A stretch of 64,000 nt of DNA from Heterobasidion occidentale (lineage: Eukaryota; Basidiomycota; Agaricomycetes; Russulales; Bondarzewiaceae), in NCBI GenBank assembly GCA_039111635.1, contig JBCAQO010000006.1, positions 2,232,001 through 2,296,000 on the forward strand. The letters run 5' to 3'. A program made the translations under genes and the position numbers. Below the pieces are notes generated by a model. It did no database searches, was not told the DNA's origin, and was given only the letters and a program-made list of their open reading frames with translations. Below are positions 46,477 through 57,280 of the stretch, in pieces; position 1 is the stretch's first letter; each line of letters opens with the position of its first letter.

Positions 46477-48144
46477 ATGCTCATCGCGCGCGCTCACAGC
46501 CATTTCACACCAGCTTGGTTTACCGTGGTTATGGGTGAGTGCCTGGACGCTTCGAATACAACGCCGTTCCAGACCCTCCCAGCTGTTGTTCCAAGCGTCC
46601 TCCATCCAGGTTGTAGCGAGCTTACAGCGACCCTCACGAACGCCCTACCCTTTGCACGCGTGATGCAATCGCATATCTGGCTCCTCTCCTCTCTGCAGTC
46701 CTTTGAACCTCCAATGTAGCGCGCCCACAACACTAACACGTCCCATCCTTCCTTCAGGCACGGGCATTATCTCCACTCTCTTCCTGAACTTCCCTTATGG
46801 CAACACCACCGCACCCATGAAGGCCCTCAGCGCCGTCTTCTTCTTCCTCAACCTCGTCCTCTTCGTCCTCTTCACGTCCATCTCCGCCCTCCGCTATCTG
46901 CTTTTCCGCGACGTCTGGCCTTCGATGCTCCGCCACCCGGAGAGCTTGTTTCTCGGCGCGTTCCCCATAGGCGGCGTCACGCTCGTCAATACCTCGATAT
47001 CCCTCATTCATGGGGCGTACGGGTTTGGAGGCGCGTCGTTCGTGTATGTCGTCTGGGCGTTCTGGTGGCTGGACGTCGCCGTGTCCGCCCTATGCTGCTG
47101 GGGCTTGGTGCACGTCATGTAAGTCCACATGTTGCGTCTCCGAGCGTCCACACGCTCACCTCGAGCCGTCGCCCCAAGGGCAACGCGCCAAGAACACACC
47201 CTCAAATCCATGTCCGTCAACTGGCTCTTCCCCGTCGCCACCCTCGTCGTGTCCTCCTCCGCCGGCGGCCTCCTCGCACAAGCCCTCCAGCCCTTCTCGC
47301 CCGCGCACGCCCTCCTCACCGCCGTCTTCGCCGTCTTCCTGCTCTCCATCGGGCTCGCGCTCTCGCTCACCGTGCTCGCCGTGTACTTCTACCGGCTCGT
47401 CGTGCTCGGGCATCCGCAGGGCGGCGCGATCGTCGCCGCGTTCGTGCCGCTCGGGCCCGCGGGCCAGGCCGGGTTCTCGGCCCTCCTCATCGGGGAGAGC
47501 TTCAGGGCGCTGCTGCCCGTGGCGGGCAGCGCGGGCTCGTTTTTAGGCGACGCGGCGGTAGGGAGGACGGTGTATGCGGTGTGCGTGTGCGCGGGGTTCG
47601 TGCTGTGGAGCTTGGCGACGATGTGGCTAGCGTATGCGCTGCTGGGGTTCTATCACGTCCTGCGGAGGACGCGGGTCACGTTCGGGCTGCCGTTTTGGGG
47701 GATGATCTTTCCGAACGTGAGTATGCGCGCGGGCCGCGCGGTGTTTTTCCCCTTTCTCTTTCTCCTTCTCCTTCATCTCCTTCTTGTTTTTTGTTGTTGT
47801 TGTTTGAACGGACGCTCACGCATCGTGCGCATACGCAGGGCGTGTACGCGAACCTGACGATCGCGCTCGGGCGCGTGTTCGACGACGCGCGGTTCTTCCG
47901 CGTGTGGGGCGCGGTCTACGCGTGCTTCACGCTCGCGCTGTGGGCGTGCGTGTTTGCGCGCACGCTTGTGGCGATGCGGGCCGGGACGCTGTTCGACGCG
48001 CCGGCGCGAGGGCAGGGGCGGGAGCGGGGGCAGGGGCAGGAGCGAGGGCAAGGGCAAGGGCAGAGGGAAGGGCAAGGCGGATCGGGGTCGGGAACTTTGG
48101 TAGAGAAAGCGGGGGAAGGGGAGCGGGGAGTGGGTGGGGCGTGA
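46477..48144 (+). CDS. SSU1: SSU1-type sulfite efflux pump (TDT/SLAC1 superfamily)
   Basis: Exons 46477-46534, 46758-47118, 47179-47716 and 47839-48144 sum to 1,263 nt, 420 residues. The opening HFTPAWFTVVMGTGIISTLF is the signature of fungal Ssu1 and malate/tellurite (TDT) transporters. About ten hydrophobic helices follow, including FFFLNLVLFVLFTSISALRY, VNWLFPVATLVVSSSAGGLL, GAIVAAFVPLGPAGQAGFSA and the C-terminal VWGAVYACFTLALWACVFA. Ssu1 exports sulfite across the plasma membrane during cysteine and sulfate metabolism and gives sulfite tolerance. The C-terminus is a cytoplasmic Gly/Gln/Arg low-complexity tail encoded by a purine-rich tract (about 48000-48090). The first intron is long (223 nt). 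The seven-residue lead before HFTPAW is short for the family, so the true start may lie further upstream. Confidence 0.85.
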
Positions 48145-48833
48145 GCGTGAGCGTGAGCGGGTAGGCGGGGGAGGCCCGAGAGTGAGGATGATGCCCGAGG
48201 GTGAGGTGGCGGGTGTCTGTATACCCCTCTGCTGTCGGTACTAACCACCTAATTTCCGACCTAATACCAGATATCAGACTTTGTATTCTGTGGTGCGGGC
48301 GCAGTGCTCGACGAGGGAGATTGGTCGCGATTGATCGGCTGGGCCATCTGAGCGGCGAATATTGGAGGTCTTGGGCCTTAAGGCCTTAATCACAACGACG
48401 TCATTGGCAAAGCCGCATATACACTCCTCACAGGCTCTCTTTAGTTTCTAGTTGAGACCCTTTGGAACTTGGACTGGTTTTCTCTACGCCTGGCTTGATG
48501 ATACCGTTTACTGTACGGTGTTCTTGTTGGTTCCTACTGTCGCCCGTCTCGGTACAGTATATTAATACATCGCTCTCGCATTTCTTCAGTGGATGTACAG
48601 TGTGCATGCTCGCATTATATATATGTCGCGTTCAAGGACACTGCATGTGCAGTCCACGTGTGATGGAAGGGGATGCTGAGTGTGGACGATGACACGTTGC
48701 TGGGACGCTGCTAATTATAGAAACAGGCGCGTCCAGCATCCTTCCATCCATCACTCCTCCGTCCCAGCATCGACGAACAACACCGCACCCACACAACACA
48801 CCCACACACCCACATCCCACTGCCACCAGCAAC
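48145..48833. promoter_or_regulatory. Spacer and promoter of the PI4-kinase gene
   Basis: 689 bp without a coding frame. 48740-48833 is rich in C and A (CACACA runs), typical of a fungal 5' leader just before the ATG. Confidence 0.4.
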
Positions 48834-51800
48834 ATGCCCAGCCGCTCCGACTACCAGCCCCTGCGGCAGTCTTTCGATGACGATGACGAAGAAGAGGCGG
48901 AGGAGGTCGACGTCGGCGTCGAGGGGCGCTCCGCACCTGCGCCCACGACCGAGCCGACGCGGTCGTCGTCGCCGCGCGCGGGGCGCGGGATACGGCGCGC
49001 CCACCACCCCGGGAACATCGACCTCCGGAAGCTCGATACTGCGTTCAAAAGGTGCGCCGCTCGTTGTTCGGCCGCGGGGCTGCGGGGCGTCGATGGCTCA
49101 CCTTCTCGTGTGCGCGCGCGTGCGCCGGTCGCGCTGCGGGGGCAGGTGGACGGAGAGCATCGCGCAGAAGATGAAGCGGAAGAAGAAGGCGGAGGACGTG
49201 CACGCAAGGAAGGAGATCTGGCGGAGCGTGTTCGACCCGCCCGTCCTCCCCGCCCTCGCTCCCACCGGAATCGTGAGTCCTCGTGCTCGTCGCAGACCGG
49301 ACGCCCCTGCGGAGCTTGTAAAGCACCACTCATGACATGTCGCCGCCCAGGTGAAGACGCTGGACCACAAGCCCCCCATGACGGAGGCAGAGTTCACCGC
49401 GTACGTCCCAGCCTCCCCCTTTCTTCGGTCGAAAACCACGGCCTGAGAGGCGTGCCATGCAAGCAATCTCGTGCTGGGCGTCAAGCATGCCATAGCCGAG
49501 GGCATCCATCCCAAGATGATCACCAAGGGCTCGTCGGGTTCGTACTTCTCCCGCGCAAAGGTCGACGGCAGGGTGCAGATCGTAGCGTGAGTGCCGGTGC
49601 TTGTGCGCGTTGGCCCGCCCCCCGCGCCCGGACTCACTCTGCGCATTCGCAGCGTGTTCAAGCCCAAGGACGAGGAGCCGTACGGCCGGCTGAACCCGAA
49701 GGTGTCTCCCGCATGGGCCTCTCGGAGGCGCATTGTGCTCATGATATTTTGTTTGATAGACCACGAAATGGGTGCATCGACAATTGCGTTGGATCATCCC
49801 CTTCGGCCGTGCATGTCTCATTCCCAATCTAAGGTGCGCGACGAATGCCCGAGGTATCCTCGGTCCCGCTGAATGCATTCTCCTCAAGCTATATCTCGGA
49901 GGCTGCGGCATCGCTCTTAGACTCCCGACTAAACCTGAACATCGTTCCGCGGACACAGCTCGTGTCGCTCTCCAGCCCGGTGCGTGCACACATCCTGCCC
50001 TCGTGTCAAATATCCTTTTTACACTCTTACGGCATACTCCTGCAGGCGTTCTTCTATGACTGGATAGACCGCACGGCGTTCAAGAAGGGCAAGCCGCTAC
50101 CCGAAAAGATCGGGAGCATGCAGTACTTCCTGCACGGCTACCAGGGTGTGACCTCCCCACTTCCCTCCTGTTGCGCCGTTCCTCGAGGTCCGGTACTGAC
50201 CCGACGCTTATGTGACAGACGCGTCCGAGTTCCTGCGGAGGCATCCCTGGCCGGGACGCTCGATCGCGGACACGTTCGACGACTCGACGCACAGGACGGG
50301 GAACGTGTCGAAGCGGCTCCTCGGCGCGCTCAAGATCGTCTGCGGCAAGACCGGCGCCGAGGAGGACATGTATGAGGACGACGTCGAGGACGAGCGCGTG
50401 CTGTACGACGCGTCGGAGAGCCGCAGCCCCGACAGGCCGTTCTACTGGTCCGCCGCGCTCCAGCGGAGCTTCCGCGAGGAGCTCGAAAAGTGCGGACATT
50501 CTACACCCCGCCCTTCGCCCTTGTTCGTGTTCGCAGCTGATGACCCGAATTCCCGCCGTCCAGACTCGTCATCCTAGGCAGGTCCGTTTATCTCTCCAGA
50601 ACCGACACACGCGTTTACATGCCGTTTCTTCCCCCTTCTCTGCCACGCCGTCGTCAGATTATCTCATGCTGAACACTGACCGCGGCGCGGACAACTACAT
50701 GATCAAGTACTGCCACGGCGACCACCAGCCGTCGCTCATCGACGTCGCGCCGACCCGCTCTGCGCAGATCGGGATCCCGCAGATGAACGAGATCCGGCGC
50801 AGCGAGGGGTCCTCGAGTCCGCACCTCGCGCCGTCCCCGCCGCCGCCGCCATCGCAGCTGCAGCCGCAGCCGCACCCGCCGCCTAGCATTTCCTTCCTGA
50901 GCCCGCCGCGCATCTCGCGCTCGGGGTCGGGGTCGGGCATCGGCGGCCCACAACAACAACAACAGCAGCAGCAGCAGCAGGCGTACACGCGGCAGCCGCA
51001 CATCCACATCGCCGCGATCGACAACTCGCTCTCGTTCCCGCACGAACACCCGCACGGCTGGCGCGCGTACACGTACGGGTGGCTGTACCTGCCCGTGAGC
51101 CTGATTGGGCGGCCGTTCAGCGAGCGCACGCGTGCGCACTTTCTGCCGCTGCTGACGAGCCGCGCGTGGTGGGAGGAGACGACGTTCCAGCTGCGGAAGC
51201 TGTTTGCGGTCGATCCGGATTTCCATCCGAAGATGTTCGATGTGAGTGTTGGTGATTGAGGACCTCCTACTTTTGTGTCGTCTTTGCGATGGGCAGAATG
51301 CTAAGCCGTCGGTGGTGGTTGTGTAGCGACAACTGGCGGTTATGAAGGGCCAGGCGTGGAATATCGTCCAGTCTTTAAAACACGACGTGAGTGCTCTCAC
51401 CATTTCTCGTGCAATGTGAAAGAGTCAACTCTGTGTCCATTGTTACAGGACGAAGGTAATCGGTCTCCATTCCTCATTCCCCTACATTCGTTTTCATTCA
51501 CGATATCCCAGGCCCCCTGGAGCTCACACGGCGCGCCAAAGCGCTCGTCTGGGACGACGCGATGGAGCTCGACGAAGACACCATCACCGAGCTCGTCCAC
51601 GGGCCGCTCACGGCCTCCCCACAGGCCTCGATCAGCACGCTGCCGCCGCTCCCGCTCTTCAGCCCGCAGCTGCACAAGCGCGCGCGCAGCACCTCGAGCG
51701 AGTTCCCGCCGCCGATGCGCCGCACGAGCACGGACGTCCGCCCCGTGCCGTTCTCCGCCAAGTTCCAGCGCGTGCACCCCGGCACGACGGGCGTGACCGT

Positions 51801-52403
51801 GCTCGAGCACATGGAGCGCCTCGACGCGGTCGAGGCGAGCCTGGAGCGCCTCGCGAGGGACGACGTGCTGGACGAGGACGCGGTCGAGGAGGACGTCGCG
51901 GAGGGCGCGTCGTCCGTGGCGTCGACCTCTGCGCCCGCGTCGACGTCGGCCCCGCGCTCCGTCCCGCGCACGCCGGGCGGCAGCCCCAAGATACCGGCGG
52001 ACGCAGCCGCCATGGCGGCGGGGTCGAGCGTGCCTCTGCGCGCGGGGGTGCCGGAGCTGCCGCCCGTGCCCGAGGTCGCGTCGTCGTCCTCGTCGTTCGT
52101 GGAGGAGGAGGACCTGGTCGCGCTCTCCAAGTCGACGTCACAGCTCGAGGTGTCGCACTCGGGCGGCGGGGGCCACGGCCGGTGGAAGAGCCACGGCTCG
52201 GGGCGCGCGCAGGTGCGGACGAACTTGGATTGGATGCAGGAGGAGCCCGTGAAGAAGCGGACTGTTATCTGCGAGGTGCGCCAGGCTGCGACCGAGCGGC
52301 CGCTATTCTTCCCGTCGTGGGACATTGTACTGAAACCTGCGCTGGTCTGTTCGTCCTGTAGCGCCTCGAGATGGTCCACAAGAAAGCGCTGTTTTCCTGC
52401 TGA
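48834..52403 (+). CDS. LSB6: Type II phosphatidylinositol 4-kinase
   Basis: Type II PI4-kinases phosphorylate phosphatidylinositol at position 4 on Golgi, endosome and vacuole membranes. The gene has about ten introns. An acidic disordered N-terminus precedes IAQKMKRKKK. The catalytic domain starts at KGSSGSYFSRAKVDGRVQIV and VFKPKDEEPYGRLNPK, the glycine-rich loop and ATP-binding Lys region. It continues with SYISEAAASLLDSRLNLNIV, IGSMQYFLHGYQ, the catalytic loop LMLNTDRGADNYMIKY and the metal-binding IDNSLSFPHEHPHGWR. Exon joins are supported by these motifs. Between the catalytic loop and the IDN motif is a disordered insertion of roughly 100 residues with ten consecutive Gln (50951-50980). 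The C-terminal 300 residues are Ser/Asp/Glu-rich. The last exon ends MVHKKALFSC, cysteine-terminal. Catalytic residues are intact. It is convergent with the CUS2-like gene. Confidence 0.9.
50951..50980 (+). repeat. Poly-glutamine codon tract, (CAA)4(CAG)6
   Basis: Ten glutamine codons in the disordered insertion of the PI4-kinase catalytic domain. Tandem triplets make length variation between strains likely. Confidence 0.9.
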
Positions 52404-52533
52404 GCATGGGACCCTGATCGATTCTGCATACCCACTCCATACACGCAGACGGCGTACGCTGTACACGTCACCTGATGAGCTTTCCACGCACCTTGTCTCG
52501 ATATCCTCGTCTGTATTTAGAACCGACTATTTC

Positions 52534-52560
52534 CCGAACCGAACCGAACCGAACCGAACC
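52534..52560 (+). repeat. (CCGAA)5 pentanucleotide microsatellite
   Basis: Five perfect CCGAA units plus CC, in the 3' region between two convergent genes. Confidence 0.9.
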
Positions 52561-52650
52561 GGGAGGAGCACTAATATTGAAGCTATCATTTAGAGGGCTA
52601 CTGTAAAACCAGACAATTGAGATCTGCGAGGGTACATCACGATCTCTTTT

Positions 52651-52700
52651 CGAAAACGAAAACGAAAACGAAACAAACGGAACGAAACGAAACGAAACGA
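52651..52700 (+). repeat. CGAAAA/CGAAA short tandem repeat
   Basis: About fifty bases of interrupted CGAAAA and CGAAA units between the convergent LSB6 and CUS2-like genes. Confidence 0.85.
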
Positions 52701-52745
52701 CGCGCAGCGAGGTCAGGGGGATCCAAGATCGAGGGGGCCGCGACA

Positions 52746-54468
52746 TCAGTCGCCCTCCGTCATCAACCAGTTCGCAAAGTCGTCCAGCCGCTTCTTCTCT
52801 TCGCCCTCGCCGCCCTCCTCGTCCTCGACAGCGCCGCTGCGCTTGAAGCGCGTCTTGCCCGCCCAGAGCGACGCCTCGATCTTGCGCCCTGCGAAGAAGC
52901 GGCCGTGCATTTTCTGCGGAGAGGCGCGGGCAAACAAGCACAGACGGAGAGTCAGAAGAGGTTGGAGGACCGTGCGGGAGGAGGAGGAAGCTTACTATGA
53001 CGCATGCTTGTGCACTCAGAAGGTCGCGGAATTTTATCGTCATGATGCCCTCTGGCTCTTTCTGCACACGCGTGCCGTGCATATACAAGTGAGCAGGAGG
53101 GGGCAAACCCCGTCGAGGAAGCCAAAAGCGAGAAGTGAGAACGCACGTCGAACAGGACGACATTCGTGACCTCGCCCAGGGTCTCGCACTCCTCGCGCAC
53201 GTCCTCCTTCAGGTCGAGCAGCAGCGAGGCGTCCTCCTCGAGCTCCTTGAGCGTGAACATGTGCTTGAGGACGACGACGCGGCTCGCGGGGTTCGCGGCT
53301 GCGTGGCGCTCTTCTTCAGTGAGTGACGGACCAAAGGTGTCTGCATCGTCCCACTCTTCGAGTTTTCTGTGTGAATGCGGTGCGGTGCGTGTGTACGCAC
53401 GCGCGACGAGGGTGCGGAGGGGTGGGGGATGAAGGCGGGCGAGTCTGTCAAGGAGAGTCAAGAAAGGACGACGGCAAGCAGGACGCACCTCTGCATCTTG
53501 CCCAGCCGGCGCGTCGCCTTCCGCTTGTCCACCGTCTTTCTCGGGGCCCCGCTCCCGCCCGCCGCCGCGCCGCCGCCGGGCTTCCCGTCCCCGCCCTTAT
53601 GCCCAAACTCGGCGCGCAGGACGCGCATGCGCGTGCTGGGCTCCCCGAGGCGCAGCTCCGCGTCGTCGAGGATATTGAGCGCGAGCGTGACCGAGTCCTC
53701 CTTGAAGTACACGACGAGCGCCTCGCCGCTGAAGGCGCCGTCCGCGTCGTCGCGCGCGTAGAGCTTGACCTTGGGCTCGCCCGCGTCGTCCTCCTCGAGC
53801 AGCCCGCACTTGGAGAAGCGCGCGACGAGCTCATCGTGCGTTGTGTCCGGGGGCAGGTTCGAGACGAAGACGGCGGTGTTTTTGGAGCGTCGGGGCTCGC
53901 TGCCGGCGGCGGCGGCGGCGTCGTTGGATTTGGAGCCTTTGCCGCGCTTGATGGAGGGCCCCGGTTGGCCGAGGGTGCTGGAGGTGTAGTCTTCGGGCTC
54001 TTTCCGTTTTTTGTTTATGCGCGCGATGACGGGCGCGGCAGGTGTCTGTACGAACGAGGGAAGAGGGGAAGAGAGAGAGAGAGGGAAAAGGCGGCCGGGT
54101 GAGGGGGTATGTGGGCGGACAGGAGTCGCAGGGAGACTCACCTCCTCGTCGACGCCCGCGACGGAATAGGCCGCCTGCTGGCTCTTGAGCAGCTCCTCAT
54201 CCACCTGCAACGCACACACAAGACCGATCGCGTTCGCTGGCCCATTCACTCACACAGACAAGAGCGGGGCGGCACTGACCACAGGTTTCCACGCGCCCTT
54301 GGCGGGGTCGTACTCGAACTCGTCGCCGGCGTCGTCCTCGAAGCGCCAGGTGGCGGACTGGGTGTCGAAGTGCACGCGCGGGTCGGAGGCGAAGGCGGCG
54401 GCTTGGGAGGCGGCAGAGGAGCCTGCGGCAGCGTGTGGGGGAGGCGCGCTCGTCGTGGTAGAAGACAT
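52746..54468 (-). CDS. CUS2: CUS2/TAT-SF1-type U2 snRNP splicing factor
   Basis: Cus2/TAT-SF1 binds SF3B1 and helps the U2 snRNA fold before branch-site selection. After a disordered lead, the segment DPRVHFDTQSATWRFEDDAG with FEYDPAKGAWKPVVDEELL is the family's N-terminal acidic WRFED region. An RRM follows (NTAVFVSNLPPDTTHDELVA...KVKLYARDD...GEALVVYFKEDSVTLAL). KRKATRRLGKMQRKLEEWDD is a linker. The second RRM is a U2AF-homology motif: SRVVVLKHMFTLKELEED, EECETLGEVTNVVLFD, EGIMTIKFRDLLSAQACVI, ending in KMHGRFFAGRKIEASLW with the RxF loop that holds a ULM tryptophan. It ends DDFANWLMTEGD. The ATG at 54468 opens MSSTTTSAPPP; an upstream in-frame ATG at 54489 adds seven residues. Confidence 0.88.
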
Positions 54469-54600
54469 GTTTGGCCTTGTTGCCCGCACACTGCCCGCAC
54501 TCAGTCCATTCAGGCGCTGGGCGCGCTCTTCGACGCAACAGTGTTTTCACAGCCGTCTCACGTTGTTCATTGATCAAGATCATGCATGTAGCCTGTCTAT

Positions 54601-55387
54601 CTACTTCACGAGCAACATGGGAAAGTACGCGTTCGGGTCGTGCGGCGCATCCGCCGCCTTCTCCGGCGCCCACTTCTTGAACGCGATGGGGAGTGCTGGG
54701 GGCAGCTTCGACTCGGAGTACGCCTTGCGCGCAGAAGAAATGGTGGCGATGGCCTCCGTAAGATCGATGGAGGGCGCGGACGGGGCTGGAACGGACGAAT
54801 CTGTCACCGCAGCCTGGCCCTGTTCTGACGGCGCAGCGACACTGCATCAGGGAAAAGAGAGATGGACGCGAGAGAAGGTCACGCAATACACACGGAAGGC
54901 AAGACGAGAGGATGAGCATGATGGGGATCATGGTGACGAGGGCGGGGGTGGAGACGTACGAGGGCAGAGAAGCGTGCTGGATCAGCAACGTCGACAGCTC
55001 GGACTGGGTGACGACGGAGAGCTGGGGGTATGCACGACGGACATCGCGCTTCCAATACGGGTTCTGTGCGGGGTCGGAAGCTGCGGGGAGATATGGGCGC
55101 CGTCGGTCAACGTGAATGTCCTGACAGACCGTGAAGATGCGAGCAGACCTTTAGTTGCGGGTGTCGCATAGGGCTCTGGCCTGGACGCAGGAGGAGGCTG
55201 CCTGTTCAGCGCAGCGAGAGGCAAGCCGCTGGAGATGTTTGGGTCGACGGCGGTCGCGTCACCTGGCGGTGAGTGAGCACTTGTAGGTGAGTGAAGCTGA
55301 GATGAGGGTCGTACGGAATTTCTTCCAAAAGCCCTTTGGGCTGAGATGATAGAGGGTGTGGTCCGCGGCCTTCCTGACTGCGGCCAT
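54601..55387 (-). CDS. Mitochondrial complex I subunit, B14.5a/NDUFA7-like (fungal 21.3-kDa type)
   Basis: Four exons or so on the minus strand. The start reads MAAVRKAADHTLYHLSPKGF then WKKF. After an intron come DATAVDPNISSGLPLAALNR and QPPPASRPEPYATPAT, then DPAQNPYWKRDVRRAYPQLS and VVTQSELSTLLIQH. The pattern (V/DPNxSxGxPL, NRxPPPxSRPE, ENPYYKRDxRRxYP.LSxVTQ) is that of the fungal accessory subunit related to NDUFA7, which sits in the membrane-proximal arm of NADH:ubiquinone oxidoreductase. The C-terminus, IDLTEAIATISSARKAYSES then KLPPALPIAFKKW, ends at 54601 (YFPMLLVK). Size of about 200 residues fits. The family call comes from pattern memory and the gene is otherwise plain. Its stop lies only 132 bp upstream of the CUS2 start codon on the same strand. 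Confidence 0.7.
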
Positions 55388-55935
55388 GCTGTGAGTGAGT
55401 GTGTGCGACTGGTGTTCAACGCCGGGCGCGACGACTCGCTCGCCGGGCGCTAAGCGTGATTATGTAACGGAATTCCTCTGAATTCCGAATTGCAGCATCG
55501 AGCGCTCGCGGTAGCCGAATCATTGCATTGTCTGTTGCTCTGATGTCCACTTCAGGTGTGAGACATTCCTTTCTACTCGAGGCGCGTTCTATTCTTGTCG
55601 GCGATGAGACTGTAATGGCTCGAAAATTTCACCACCGGCGGTGTTCCAGGGTGCTCCTCATGATCGCGTCATCCGTGCGCCGCTCACAAACCACGTCTCG
55701 CTGACGCCATATGGTACAACCGCGGCATCCTCTGCTGTGCTCTCCGTCAATTCAAACGGTGGGCCTTGGACATGACTTTTTTTTGCTTGGTGGTCCTCGG
55801 AGTCAGCCATGACATGGAGCGCGTGTGGGTGGTATAAAGTTGTCTGGGTCTGTGTGACCCTCCCCGCAATTCCGAATTCCGTACCTAGCTTCACTCGCTC
55901 CTGCAAGGTCTCCAGTCTTCTTCTGTGTTCGAGAC
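55388..55935. promoter_or_regulatory. Divergent promoter region
   Basis: 548 bp between the complex I subunit (minus) and the UPF0643-like gene (plus). The sequence GGAATTC occurs in partial repeats near 55470-55490 and again near 55870. No TATA box is certain. Confidence 0.35.
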
Positions 55936-56911
55936 ATGCATACCTCGCTTAGTGCTCTCAAGGCTTCTGGCTCCAGCTCTCTCCGCGACCCGTCTCGCGC
56001 CACCAGCCTTGCCGACCCTGCCTTCGACGCCGTCGAGCCCGCCTCCGGGACACACTCTCCTGCCTCCATTCTCTCGGAGCTCTCGGACCCAGACACCCCG
56101 CATGATCCCCACGCCCTCCCCAGCTTCTCCTCTACGACCCTCACGCGCCCCTCCGAGCCCATCCTCTACCTCCCCCCGCTCATCTCCTCCCTCCCACACA
56201 CGTACCCGAAGCACCTCCCCGCCGCGACGCCCTCTACCGGGAAATCCCCCCTCGCCACAGAGACGCGGCTGCCCGACATCGACCCCGCGTCGCTCTCCCT
56301 GCACAAAGCGCTCCATAACTTCGGCCCGATAACGGATAAATACGCGGAGGTGTCCTATGCGGAGGCCTTCAATTGGGACGAGCTTGAACTGCCCGAGGAC
56401 GAGGAGCGCGAATGGTATTGCGTCGCTTTTCGGAGCATTAGGAAGCCAGGAAGCGAGGCCGGCCGTACGTCCACTCCCCGTCCCCCTTCTCCTTCCCGCT
56501 CGTCATCTCACACGCACTTGCCCCCTCTCCAGCCCTCTACGAAGCCGACAAGCTCGCACACGAAGAGGCCATTCGAAACGGCGGCGTAAGTCTCCCTCCG
56601 CTCTCACCCGCCCACAGCACACGCTCACGCCCCCACCTTCCTCGCTTCCCTCCCTCCATCCTTCCCTCCAGCTGATCATGTACTGGTACGGCATCCCCGA
56701 CCCCGCGACCGGCCGCAACCTCGCGACCTGCATCTGGCAGTCGCGCGCGCACGCGCTCGCCGCGAACGGCCGCCCGCACCACATCCGCGCCATGCGCCTC
56801 GCCGCCGCGAGCTACGACACGTACGACCTCGAGCGTCATACTCTCCGAAAGGCGCGTGGGTCGCGCGGCGTCTCCGTCGAGCCGTTCACCGGGGGAGCGG
56901 TCGGGTGGTAA
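55936..56911 (+). CDS. UPF0643-like conserved fungal protein
   Basis: Three exons with phases that close. A Ser/Pro/Thr-rich N-terminal third is followed by LHKALHNFGPITDKYAEVSYAEAFNWDELELPEDEEREWYC and VAFRSIRKPGSEAG. After the introns come LYEADKLAHEEAIRNGG and LIMYWYGIPDPATGRNLATC with IWQSRAHALAANGRPHHIRA and MRLAAASYDTYDLERHTLRK. The YWYG..DP.TGRNLATCIW core is the signature of the UPF0643 family known from fission yeast and other fungi, whose function is not established. The fold around the conserved His and Cys residues could be catalytic, but nothing in the sequence settles that. No signal peptide or membrane span. Start at 55936 is the first in-frame ATG. Confidence 0.7.
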
Positions 56912-57280
56912 CCCGCTCTTGCTTCTTCCTCCCTCTCCCCCCTGACTGAGTCGGTCGGTGACGCGCTGCGGGTCCGTGGGCCTGCGTTTTGTGTTGTTTT
57001 GGATTTGGATTTGGATTTGTCGTTATTGCTCTCGCTTTCGTGTACCACATATACCTATACAGCATCTCGTTTGGACAAGTCTGATGCTGGACTAGATACG
57101 TAGGATGTAAAACAAAAAATAATAATCATTTAAACGGAAAACACGATAATACTGATGACTGTTTACAGACGGCCATAACAAGATCCCTTTTGAACGTACA
57201 AAAATCCCTCCTTTTACTCTACCGAACAAGCCCCAAACCGAAAACCCTTCCCGGAGAAAACAATAATAATAATGATAGAA
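56912..57280. terminator. Convergent 3' region
   Basis: 369 bp between the stops of the UPF0643-like gene (plus) and the peroxidase (minus). It is A/T-rich between about 57110 and 57270, with AATAAT runs consistent with polyadenylation elements. Confidence 0.4.

Larger units (their letters stand above)
52404..52745. terminator. Convergent 3' region with short tandem repeats
   Basis: 342 bp between the stops of LSB6 (plus) and the CUS2-like gene (minus). It contains two tandem-repeat tracts listed separately and must hold both polyadenylation regions. Confidence 0.4.

Noticed and set aside
18533..48144. Secondary-metabolite or nutrient-acquisition gene cluster
   Set aside because: Secreted phosphatases, copper transporter and sulfite pump are separated by housekeeping genes (VPS53, proteasome) on mixed strands; no biosynthetic core enzyme or shared promoter motif is visible.
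51498..52487. 329-codon minus-strand ORF
   Set aside because: Exactly antisense to the Ser/Asp/Glu-rich C-terminal exon of the PI4-kinase; openness follows from its codon composition.
53323..54102. 259-codon plus-strand ORF
   Set aside because: Antisense to the CUS2-like RRM exons, which carry recognisable family motifs.
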